Shown here: positions 41,545 to 49,518 of the stretch, piece by piece
How positions within the stretch are numbered: position 1 is the first letter of the stretch
Layout: each line of letters starts with the position of its first letter
Source of the DNA: Pseudomonas arsenicoxydans
GTDB taxonomy: Bacteria > Pseudomonadota > Gammaproteobacteria > Pseudomonadales > Pseudomonadaceae
Direction: 5' to 3'
NCBI RefSeq assembly: GCF_900103875.1
Contig: NZ_LT629705.1
Location: 4,845,001-4,909,000 of the forward strand
DNA length: 64,000 nt
Made by a program: the position numbers and the translations under genes
The notes under the pieces: model-generated
What the model saw: only the letters and a program-made list of their open reading frames with translations
Told to the model about the DNA's origin: nothing
Databases searched by the model: none

Positions 41545-44152
41545 TTTCACGTTTCTCCATATGCAATTGAATGTGCCGCTTAGGCGTCATCACTACAATG
41601 TTATCCATCCCGTAAACTTCCCCACCGTTTGCAACTTCAACTTGGTGATGCAGCTCAAACGTTTTGCGACCACCGACCTGATCAGCACCCAGAGGGTATG
41701 GAGAAAGGCCTGCTTGCATTCTTCTTAAATTGCGAACACTAAATTGATCGCTCAAGGCCAAATCCACTGCAACAGCCTTCCAAAACGCCCGCCTGAACCC
41801 ATGAAAATTCCTGAACTCCTTCCATCGCAATTGATCCGCGATGTGCGAAGGAATGGGGGCGCCAGCTCCCCTCGCATCATCCCCGAGCCAAACTTGCGAG
41901 GCATCAGCTCCCCATCCAGTTGCCGTACCCGGATCATCCCGCCGATCAAGAAACAGCACATCCGGCGAAGGCAATTCCATATCCGCCGGATACCCAGGAA
42001 TACTGGCACCGATCTGCCCTTCGTCAACAGCCGGAAACGTCTCGTTTTGCGGTAGGACCGGGATGACCGGAGTGCCGGGGTAAACTGCTGGAATCGGCGG
42101 AGTGAGCGGTAATGTTGTAGGACCGAGGTGATCGATACCCGGCGGAACGAGGGGTGTCCAGGTACCCACGCCAACAGGCCGAATTGGCCAGGCCTCGATG
42201 GCAGGCAGGATCCCTTGTTGTCCGAAGGCGCTTTGCGGCGTGGTGATACTGATTTTGTCGAGGTTGAAGGGGTTTTCACCGAGCGCTGCGGACTCTTGAT
42301 AACGCAGTTCGAACTCACGCCTGTCCCCCACCCAGGTACTTTTGGGCGCATAGGGTGCAAAGCCTTGTTCGATGCGCTTTTTGTTCACCTCATCAAATTC
42401 GGTGACAAGCGCCGGGTACTCGCCAACCGTTCGCCACAGCGCTTCATCGAAGGCCACGAACGAGTTGATTTCCCGGCCTCGGAACTGATCGCCGATCTGT
42501 ACCGGAATGGCCGCGCCGCTCGCCTGGCTGGCGGCGTTCCACCAGTCAAGGCCGGCGGGCTGACCAGTGCCGGTGACGACGCCAGCCCCCAGCGCTGGCA
42601 AACCGAAAGAGAAATAAGTCGGCGGCAGACCCGGCACGCACACGATGCAATCCTGAATGCGTAGGTCGGCACCCTCCGGGATGTTCTGGACCTGCGGTGT
42701 GATCACCGCCAACCCGCCTTGACTCGCCGTTGCCGCTGGAGAGGGAACGTGCGGGGTGAACTGCAATTGCCTGCCGGGGTATCCGGGGATCTCGGCGTTA
42801 TAGGTCCCTGTCAGTGGCTCGAGTACTGCATTGACGACCGGAACCTGTGCGCCAATCTCGCCTCCAGTACTGACGGCAATGATCGCGGTGCCTTCTGGCA
42901 CCGTTTCGGGCCTGAGCCGATAGGCCACTTCCACCGACCCACCCGCATCAGCGATCGATTGCAGAACGCTATTGTCAGAAAGACCCAGTGCTTGTGCCGG
43001 AACGCCAACCGAATGGAACAAACGCCTGCGTTGCTCGGGTGTCAGCTCCCCATTGCCTAGCGTCGGCGAGTAGACCATTGCGGTAACGAATACCGGTCCC
43101 GTTCTGGCTGCGATGCGAACAAAATCGCCAAGGAGCCTGCCTGCTGCTCTAGACGCGGCCTCAATGACCGCCGCCGCGTCCTGAGCAACGAGCACACCCT
43201 CGCGGGTCAGGAACATCCCGCCAGCGGCCGCTGTCGACAGCGGAACATCCAGTGTGTTGGCCTGCCTGATCCGCTCAACGCGCGCGTCTTCATCGGCCTG
43301 CTGCTTGAATCGAACACGCGCCTCACGCTGCTCGGCATACTGCCGGTTACGCTCCCAGGCTGCTTCTATTTCACGCCAGACAACGGTCTGCTCGGCATGG
43401 TGTCTGGCCAGTGCATTGGATTTAGCCGTGAGCGCGTTTATCTGCGCGGATAGCAGCCGGGCTTCGTGGGCCGCGTTGTAGGCGTTTTCCCAAATCTGGT
43501 GGCCGTCATTGAGCGCTTGGCCGAACGCCCCCAGTCGTGTCAGGTAATCGCTCGAAGTACGGGTGAATGGATCGTGCCCATCGAAGGATCTGGCAATCGC
43601 ATTCTTTGCATTGAGCTCTGCGGTTTTGCGGGCGATCAGCCCGTCGATTTCGTTTTTTCCCTTGGTGATGGTGTAGAGCTGCCAACGCTCGCTCGAACCC
43701 GTTTCAGGCGGTCGTCGAGCACCCGCGATTTCATGCTCTAGGAATGGCGCGAGTTGATCGGCCTTGGCCGCAAAGCTGCGGTCTACCTCGGCTCTGATGG
43801 CGTCATGACGCTGGGCCAGCCCAGCGAGAAACTGCTGCAAAGCCTGGAGGCGAGACAACTCTTGAGCCTGCGCCGCGGCGGCTTGAGCTTGGGCTTGAGC
43901 TGCTTGGGCATGAGCCTGAGCCGCCGCTGCTTGAGCTTGGGCGTCAGCCTGCAAACGCTCTTTTTCCTTTGCCTGACGAGCGGCTTCTATGGCGCGCTTT
44001 CGGGCCTTTTGCTGTTTTTTGTTGGTTCTGCCAAACCCGCCTGAAACCCCTCCGCCGCCAGCCCCTCCACCGGAACCACCGCTTGAGGCGGGCGGTCCCG
44101 ACCTGATGACGACACTTCCTGAGGATCCATCGTTGAATATTTGTGGTGCCAT
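41534..44152 (-). CDS. S-type pyocin with two tandem HNH DNase-type domains, the first degenerate
   Basis: The 872-residue bacteriocin has a Gly/Ser-rich N-terminus (residues 15-45), a basic stretch, and an Ala/Gln-rich coiled coil (about 45-120). A further helical region and a Pyocin_S domain follow (about 330-520, ending LPALGAG). Residues about 525-645 and about 742-872 are both colicin E9-like DNase modules that align without gaps. The C-terminal one has the full HNH set (ELHHQVEVANGG, MDNIVVMTPKRHIQLH: His835, His836, Asn851, His860, His864). In the first copy the same positions read Arg-Tyr, Lys, Ala and Gln, so it cannot be active. AAGGAG precedes ATG 44152. Immunity gene overlaps the 3' end. 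I did not find a clear SOS or PrtN box upstream. Confidence 0.9.
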   Translation of the reverse strand: MAPQIFNDGSSGSVVIRSGPPASSGGSGGGAGGGGVSGGFGRTNKKQQKARKRAIEAARQAKEKERLQADAQAQAAAAQAHAQAAQAQAQAAAAQAQELSRLQALQQFLAGLAQRHDAIRAEVDRSFAAKADQLAPFLEHEIAGARRPPETGSSERWQLYTITKGKNEIDGLIARKTAELNAKNAIARSFDGHDPFTRTSSDYLTRLGAFGQALNDGHQIWENAYNAAHEARLLSAQINALTAKSNALARHHAEQTVVWREIEAAWERNRQYAEQREARVRFKQQADEDARVERIRQANTLDVPLSTAAAGGMFLTREGVLVAQDAAAVIEAASRAAGRLLGDFVRIAARTGPVFVTAMVYSPTLGNGELTPEQRRRLFHSVGVPAQALGLSDNSVLQSIADAGGSVEVAYRLRPETVPEGTAIIAVSTGGEIGAQVPVVNAVLEPLTGTYNAEIPGYPGRQLQFTPHVPSPAATASQGGLAVITPQVQNIPEGADLRIQDCIVCVPGLPPTYFSFGLPALGAGVVTGTGQPAGLDWWNAASQASGAAIPVQIGDQFRGREINSFVAFDEALWRTVGEYPALVTEFDEVNKKRIEQGFAPYAPKSTWVGDRREFELRYQESAALGENPFNLDKISITTPQSAFGQQGILPAIEAWPIRPVGVGTWTPLVPPGIDHLGPTTLPLTPPIPAVYPGTPVIPVLPQNETFPAVDEGQIGASIPGYPADMELPSPDVLFLDRRDDPGTATGWGADASQVWLGDDARGAGAPIPSHIADQLRWKEFRNFHGFRRAFWKAVAVDLALSDQFSVRNLRRMQAGLSPYPLGADQVGGRKTFELHHQVEVANGGEVYGMDNIVVMTPKRHIQLHMEKRENDL

Positions 44153-44374
44153 ACAGTCACTCCTTGTCTGTAGGGCACAGCATGTCGGCGCAGCAGTGGT
44201 CTGGTGCGGTACATAGTTATCGCGTGGGATTTCCAGCCAGGTGGGCAGCTATCTGAGCGGTGAGCCGAAAGCTAATCTGCACATTCGGATTGCTTTCTTT
44301 AGCGGCGTTGTCGATTCAACAAACGGTCATTCGACTACACAGTGAATCACCCACCCTCCAGCGGAGATAAGACC

Positions 44375-44800
44375 ATGCGATTCATGATCATTGTTAAAGC
44401 CAGCCAGGACTCCGAGGCCGGCGTGATGCCCAGCGAAGAACTGATGAGCGCGATGGGCAACTACAACGAGGAACTGGCCAAGGCCGGCATCCTCGTTGAC
44501 TGCGACGGCCTGCAACCGAGCAGCAAAGGCGCCCGAGTACGCTTCTCGGGCGACAAGCGCACCGTCATCGACGGCCCGTTCGCCGAAACCAAGGAACTGA
44601 TTGCCGGCTACTGGATCTGGAAAGTGAAGTCCAAGGAGGAAGCAATTGAATGGGTCAAGCGCTGCCCCAACCCGATGCCGGGCACCGAAGCTGAAATCGA
44701 GATACGCCAGATCTTCGAGGCCGATGATTTCGGCGCGGAGTTCACCCCGCAGTTGCGCGAGCAGGAAGAGTGGGTGCGGTCGCAAATGAAGAAGCCCTGA
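44375..44800 (+). CDS. YciI family protein
   Basis: A 141-residue YCII-related (DGPF-type) protein: RFMIIVKASQDSEAGVMPS at the start, the hallmark VIDGPFAETKELIAGYWIW near residue 70, and EIRQIFEADDFG near 115. Such proteins form ferredoxin-like dimers and often sit beside ECF sigma factors, but none is adjacent here. ATG 44375 has GGAG 8 bases upstream, better than the in-frame ATG at 44342. Role unknown. Confidence 0.9.
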   Translation: MRFMIIVKASQDSEAGVMPSEELMSAMGNYNEELAKAGILVDCDGLQPSSKGARVRFSGDKRTVIDGPFAETKELIAGYWIWKVKSKEEAIEWVKRCPNPMPGTEAEIEIRQIFEADDFGAEFTPQLREQEEWVRSQMKKP

Positions 44801-44810
44801 GTTTTTTCAT

Positions 44811-44915
44811 AAGATCAGAAGATCGCAGCCTCGCTTCACTCGACAGCTCCTACATTGGAATGCGTACTTTCTGTAGGAGCTGTCGAGTGAAACGAGGCTG
44901 CGATCTCTTGATCTT
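44811..44915. repeat. Long palindromic repeat, copy 5 of 5, arms in swapped order
   Basis: The right-arm sequence (AGATCGCAGCCTCGCTTCAC... ending TCCTACA, 44811-44854) comes first and the left-arm sequence (TGTAGGAGCTGTCGAGTGAA..., 44872-44915) second, with 17 bases between. It still forms a hairpin, but with the opposite ends at the loop. One arm has CTCGCTTC where the other pairs with GAAACGAG, a single mismatch. It begins 11 bases after the YciI stop. Confidence 0.92.
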
Positions 44916-45214
44916 CATGCCTTTTGTCTCATCCACCACCCAACCCCATGATTTTCTTTAACTTTTTATCACACAAGAAAAAACCAAAACTTCCACAAAA
45001 AACCAAGGAAGCTCCCTCTTCGACTGGCGAACCCGGTGTTAGCTGCTAACTTCATCAGACGTGTCCTACAGGCTTGATAGGAAAGAAATTACGCAGTAAC
45101 GGCCACCAAGTGCCGAGTCGTCCAATGAGCCACGAGAGCACAAAGGCGACGGCCTGCCGCTCTTCCCACGATTCTGCGCGACCAACATCACCTTCGGTAA
45201 ATAAGGAGTTTCCT
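44916..45214. other. AT-rich intergenic region upstream of the DUF1254 gene pair
   Basis: About 300 bases. Positions 44935-45005 are markedly AT-rich (CTTTAACTTTTTATCACACA), unusual for the window, and look like a promoter region. No gene is convincing; a frame open from 45074 has no ribosome site until ATG 45215. Confidence 0.4.
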
Positions 45215-45388
45215 ATGCGTCTTCTCATTCGTGTGGTCGGTTTCAGCCTGATGACGATGTTCGCCAGCTGCGGCGTCGGAGCTCAGGATTCTAAAAACAA
45301 TAGCGACATCTCGGTGAAGCAATACGTCCCGGCCGACGCTCACGTTGACAAAAGCGGGGCACTCGACGTCATCACGTCCGTGGAATGA
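45215..45388 (+). CDS. Small exported protein, possible lipoprotein, unknown function
   Basis: A 57-residue protein with a strong ribosome site (AAGGAG, 6 bases before ATG 45215). It has a signal-like start, RLLIRVVGFSLMTMFASCGVGAQ, with Cys18 in FASC, a poor but possible lipobox; alternatively signal peptidase I could cut after GAQ. The mature part is polar (DSKNNSDISVKQYVPADAHV). It lies 26 bases before the DUF1254 gene and is probably co-transcribed with it. I do not recognise a family. Confidence 0.65.
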   Translation: MRLLIRVVGFSLMTMFASCGVGAQDSKNNSDISVKQYVPADAHVDKSGALDVITSVE

Positions 45389-45414
45389 AGCCGAGGATTC
45401 AGTAAGGATGTTCT

Positions 45415-46815
45415 ATGAATAAACGCCTGTTGCTCACTGCACTCTCGCTCACCCTGAGCACCAGCGTCTGGGCCGACTTCACCGCCACACCCGAAGAAGC
45501 CCGGGGCATCGCCAAGGAAGCCTATCTGTACGGCTTCCCGGTGGTGGAGATGTACAAGACCCTGTACACCCAGGCCGTGGACAAGAAAAGTTCGAACTTC
45601 AAGGCGCCGTTAAACAAGATCGGCAACACTACCAAGGCGTTCACCGCCCAGGACACCGCGTTTGTCACGCCAAACGCAGACACTCCCTACTCGTTCATCT
45701 GGATGGACCTGCGCGCCGAACCGCTGGTGCTGACCCTGCCGAAAGTCGACGAAAACCGTTACTACTCGGTGCAGCTGATCGACGCCCATACGCAGAACTT
45801 TGCTTATCTGGGTACGCGCAGCACAGGCAACAACGGCGGCCATTTCATGATCGCCGGCCCCAACTGGCAAGGTCAGCAACCGGTGAACATGGACCGCTTG
45901 CTACGCAGCGAAACCAACATCGCCTATGCCCTGTATCGCACGCAGCTGTTCGATGACAAGGACCTGGCCAAGGTCAAGCAGATCCAGAAGGGCTACAAAA
46001 TCGAGACGCTCAGCCACTACGTCAAACATAAGGCCCCGCCGTCGGCACCGAAGATCGCCTGGCCGAAACCGACGCCGACCATGAGCGACACTCCAGATCT
46101 GTTCCGCTATCTGAACTTCATGCTGGCTTTCGCCCCGGCGCAGGACGCCGAGAAGGACTTGCTCGCGCGCTTCAAGAAAATCGGCATCGAAGCCGGCAAG
46201 CCTTTCAAGTTGCACAACTACACCGCTGAACAGCGCCAGGCCCTGGAAGACGGCATCAGCGATGCCAAGGCCGAATTCGCCCGATTCAAAAAAGACAAGG
46301 TCGATACCCATCAGGTCAGCAGCGGCGACTTCTTCGGCAGCCGCGATCACCTCAACGGCAATTACCTGTACCGCTACGCCGGCGCCAACCTGGGGATTTT
46401 CGGCAACTCCGCCGAAGAGGCGGATTACATCGGTTATTTCGTCGACAAGGACGACCAACCGGTCGACGCTTCGAAACACGATTACACCCTGCATTTCGAC
46501 AAGGGCGCCCTGCCCCCGACCGACGCGTTCTGGTCGCTGACGATGTACGACGGCAAGAACAAGCTGCTGGTGGCCAATCCGCTGAATCGCTACCTGATCA
46601 ACTCGCGAATGTTGCCCGATCTCAAGCGCGACGCCGACGGCGGTCTGACGCTGTACCTGCAGAACAAGGCACCGGCCAACGACCTGCAAAGCAATTGGCT
46701 GCCGGCACCCAATGGTCCGTTCTACGGTGTCTTGCGCCTGTACCTGCCAAAACCGGAAGTGAGCAGTGGCCAGTGGAAAATTCCGCCGCTGATACTCGTC
46801 AAACAAGAACAGTAG
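45415..46815 (+). CDS. Exported DUF1254/DUF1214 protein
   Basis: The 466-residue protein has a clear signal peptide (MNKRLLLTALSLTLSTSVWA, cut before DFTA). The DUF1254 domain follows: AKEAYLYGFPVVEMYKTLYTQ near residue 35, VTPNADTPYSFIWMDLRAEPLVLTLP near 82 and RYYSVQLIDAHTQNFAYLGTRSTG near 113. The C-terminal DUF1214 domain has DAFWSLTMYDGKNKLLVANPLNRYLIN near 370 and NDLQSNWLPAPNGPFYGVLRLYLPKP near 420 to 450. These periplasmic proteins have no agreed activity. AAGGATG lies before the ATG. Confidence 0.92.
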   Translation: MNKRLLLTALSLTLSTSVWADFTATPEEARGIAKEAYLYGFPVVEMYKTLYTQAVDKKSSNFKAPLNKIGNTTKAFTAQDTAFVTPNADTPYSFIWMDLRAEPLVLTLPKVDENRYYSVQLIDAHTQNFAYLGTRSTGNNGGHFMIAGPNWQGQQPVNMDRLLRSETNIAYALYRTQLFDDKDLAKVKQIQKGYKIETLSHYVKHKAPPSAPKIAWPKPTPTMSDTPDLFRYLNFMLAFAPAQDAEKDLLARFKKIGIEAGKPFKLHNYTAEQRQALEDGISDAKAEFARFKKDKVDTHQVSSGDFFGSRDHLNGNYLYRYAGANLGIFGNSAEEADYIGYFVDKDDQPVDASKHDYTLHFDKGALPPTDAFWSLTMYDGKNKLLVANPLNRYLINSRMLPDLKRDADGGLTLYLQNKAPANDLQSNWLPAPNGPFYGVLRLYLPKPEVSSGQWKIPPLILVKQEQ

Positions 46816-46985
46816 GCGCAGCCAGTCATGGCCAAGCCTTGTGAACGCTGGTTTTTAAATGATTGAAGGTGAGCCCCGAGGACTTTTCGACGCGAAACAG
46901 GTAGTGTGCGCAAAATCAAATTGCCACTACGCCCCATTTACAGGGATGTTGCCGCGTCGCAGGTTTTCATGGAGTTGCACACGCA

Positions 46986-48359
46986 ATGAGTTGCTGGACC
47001 GTCCTTGGGCTGTCGGCCGACGCCGATACGCGCCAAATCAAACGCCAATACGCGGCATTGCTCAAACAGACGCGTCCAGACGAAGACCCGGAAGGTTTTC
47101 AGCGTCTGCGTGAGGCCTACGAACAAGCGCTGAACATCAAGGAATGGGAGCGCTTGAGCGAGGAAGACTCCAGCGTTGAGGAATCGTGGGACCTGAGTGG
47201 CCTGTCAGTGGTCGAGGTTGATGCACTGCAGGTGGTCACGCGCCCATTGCACAACGTCAGCCGTGCCGAGCTCGAACAACGGTATGCCACCGCCGTAGAA
47301 CATGGCGCCGTCGATGTCTTGGAAGATGCGTTGCTAAGGCATTGCGTCGAGCACGCTGACACCTGCGAAGACCTGATCGAGTGGGCGGTCGAGACCTTTC
47401 ACTGGTTCAGCTTTCAACAGCGGCTGGAACTGGATGAAGTCCTGATCGAACAGTTGCAGCAACAGCTTCAGCGTATCGCCGAGCGTCGTGAAGCACCGAT
47501 CTTTCTGGCCTGGCACCAGTGCCTGGCTGCAGAACCCGCCGCCACGCCGCAGCATCGCGCCGCACGCCTGTTATTGGCACCGCTGACGTTCACTCAGCGC
47601 CGTGCCCTGGCCCGACGCTTGCGCGACGAAGACTGGGTGCAATGCCGCAAGCTGAGTTCTGCGTTGCACGCCAATCATCCTGATATCTGCGCCAATCTGC
47701 CCGGCGGCACGCCGTTCTTCTGGCGAGACTGGGAATACGTCTACAACAGTTGGCCGATGTACCTGGGCATTGTCCTCGCCTGCCTGGTCGGCTCCTTTAT
47801 CCAATTTGCGCCGTTGGGCACGCGGCTGGGCGCATTGATCGGGGTCACGGTGTTCTGGTCGATGATATTCGCCGCTGGCGGCTGGGTGCTCAACTGGCTG
47901 ACGGATCAAGTCGCCTATCGCTTCTGGCTGCTGGACGATCGATTGAGTGCGCGCCTTTCGCCCTGGCGCGCGCCGCTGCCGTTTGGCGTGCTTCGCGACC
48001 TGATTCCCTGTGCAGTCATGACAGCAGGCATCGGCAACGTTTATGGCGTGGTTGGCAGCCTCGTTTACGTGACCACGCTGGCAACCGTCGGGCTGATACG
48101 CCGGCGAGAGCTCAAGCCGCTCGTTTCCTGGCAGCACGCCAGCCCCTTGTTCAAACGCTGCTTGATGGGCGCGGGCATATTGGTCCTGGTTTTAGTACTC
48201 GGCGTGTTCAAAGTGATCTCAAGCCAAGGCACGGTCAATCGCAACCAGGGCCTGCAACAGTGGACCGAACGCTTGTGCAGCCGCATGCCGGTTACCGCCA
48301 GCGAATGCAACGCACCGGCCACCGTTGAGCAGTGGTACGGCCAGGAGAAACAGCCATGA
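46986..48359 (+). CDS. Membrane protein with N-terminal J-like domain lacking the HPD histidine
   Basis: This 457-residue protein starts with a DnaJ-like fold (CWTVLGLSADADTRQIKRQYAALLKQ, then FQRLREAYEQAL, residues 3-50). The loop reads TRPDEDPEGF, so the His of the HPD motif that stimulates DnaK is Arg here. A long soluble helical part (60-250) is followed by about five hydrophobic helices (MYLGIVLACLVGSFIQFA near 258, ALIGVTVFWSMIFAAGGWV near 285, CAVMTAGIGNVYGVVGSLV near 340, MGAGILVLVLVLGVFKVI near 395). A C-terminal CSRMPVTASECNAP segment is probably periplasmic. Its stop overlaps the start of the DUF3829-like gene (ATGA). Function unknown. Confidence 0.82.
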   Translation: MSCWTVLGLSADADTRQIKRQYAALLKQTRPDEDPEGFQRLREAYEQALNIKEWERLSEEDSSVEESWDLSGLSVVEVDALQVVTRPLHNVSRAELEQRYATAVEHGAVDVLEDALLRHCVEHADTCEDLIEWAVETFHWFSFQQRLELDEVLIEQLQQQLQRIAERREAPIFLAWHQCLAAEPAATPQHRAARLLLAPLTFTQRRALARRLRDEDWVQCRKLSSALHANHPDICANLPGGTPFFWRDWEYVYNSWPMYLGIVLACLVGSFIQFAPLGTRLGALIGVTVFWSMIFAAGGWVLNWLTDQVAYRFWLLDDRLSARLSPWRAPLPFGVLRDLIPCAVMTAGIGNVYGVVGSLVYVTTLATVGLIRRRELKPLVSWQHASPLFKRCLMGAGILVLVLVLGVFKVISSQGTVNRNQGLQQWTERLCSRMPVTASECNAPATVEQWYGQEKQP

Positions 48360-49351
48360 ACCCGAAATGGCTGTTCCCTATAGCCACCGTCGTGATGTTT
48401 ATCTTGATGGGGCTGGCCGGCTCCTCAAAGTTCGTCGCCCGCATCGACTTGTGGCTGGATAAACACGACGCGCCGCTCACCGCTCAAGCTAATGCGCTAA
48501 GCCCGGTGATCGACTGCATCAATCGTGTCGACGTGCATTGGCGAGTGGCATACGAACTGTACAAATCGCCGAAGCAATCTGAGCAACCGGTACGTGACTG
48601 GCTTAGTAGCCTGCATGACTTCGACGACAACGGTGCCAGTGATGCGTCCTACCTTCAAAGGGATATCTGCTCGCCCAAAATCAGCGAAAAACTCAAGCTG
48701 CTCGAGTACGACCCACCGTTGGGGTTAAAAGCCGATGCCTACGCGCAGGCATTGGAGCAAGTGATGCCACTGACGCAGCAAATCACGTTTTACCGGCAGG
48801 CGCGCTTTTCGACAGTCATCACCGAGGTGCAGCCTGTGTTCGCCGACCAGTTCAGACCCAAGGCCGAGGACTACCTCACGGCGTCGACGCTGCTCAGACA
48901 ACATGTCGAAGCGCTGGACCTTGAACAGCGACGTGCGCAACTCAATCTGATCGAAGCGCGTCTGGGCAAGGACATTCACTGGTATTTGCTGGCTTACATG
49001 ATCCAGGCCAGAGACACCCTGAACCTGGTCACCGAGGGCGTGAAAAATCGAACCCTGACACCACAGGCCCTCGCCAAAACCACTGCTGAACTGCAACTGG
49101 CCTGGGATTATCGCCAGCAGTTCAACCAATCTCAGTTGCCGGAAACGCAAAAACGTAACGAAGTCCCCAGTCATCTCTGGTCGCACATTGCCAGGCCGAC
49201 GCAGACGTATCTGGATGCCTTGAATGCTCTGCACCAGGACTGGCAGAACAAGGCTGAACCACAGCGATTGAGTGATGACTTTTTTGCGGTGACACGAGCG
49301 TATGACTCGCTGATCAGCTATTACAACCGACTGGGACGGGCTGAGTATTGA
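48356..49351 (+). CDS. YiiG/DUF3829-like anchored protein
   Basis: A 331-residue protein with one N-terminal hydrophobic helix (WLFPIATVVMFILMGLAGSS, anchor or uncleaved signal) and an otherwise helical, charged body. Features resembling DUF3829 (YiiG) are ALSPVIDCINRVDVHWRVAYELY near residue 45 and the C-terminal AYDSLISYYNRLGRAEY; the family call is tentative. ATG 48356 overlaps the upstream stop and has CAGGAG about 10 bases before. Coupling to the J-like membrane protein suggests that the two act together at the inner membrane. Confidence 0.7.
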   Translation: MNPKWLFPIATVVMFILMGLAGSSKFVARIDLWLDKHDAPLTAQANALSPVIDCINRVDVHWRVAYELYKSPKQSEQPVRDWLSSLHDFDDNGASDASYLQRDICSPKISEKLKLLEYDPPLGLKADAYAQALEQVMPLTQQITFYRQARFSTVITEVQPVFADQFRPKAEDYLTASTLLRQHVEALDLEQRRAQLNLIEARLGKDIHWYLLAYMIQARDTLNLVTEGVKNRTLTPQALAKTTAELQLAWDYRQQFNQSQLPETQKRNEVPSHLWSHIARPTQTYLDALNALHQDWQNKAEPQRLSDDFFAVTRAYDSLISYYNRLGRAEY

Positions 49352-49518
49352 GGATTGGGTCTATCGACACTGGAGTAGTTGTTGAAAACACACAATATTC
49401 ATTGTTCGCCGCAGTTTCACTCATAGCCGCCATTTGACAGACACCGATCCTGCGACAAAGCTGCAATAGGCTTGAACGCGCGCCTGAGGGCAAACGCACC
49501 TGGACTACGGACGTCGCA

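Noticed and set aside
44153..44374. LexA or PrtN operator upstream of the pyocin gene
   Set aside because: I looked for a CTG-N10-CAG palindrome and repeated P-box-like units close to the start but found none convincing.
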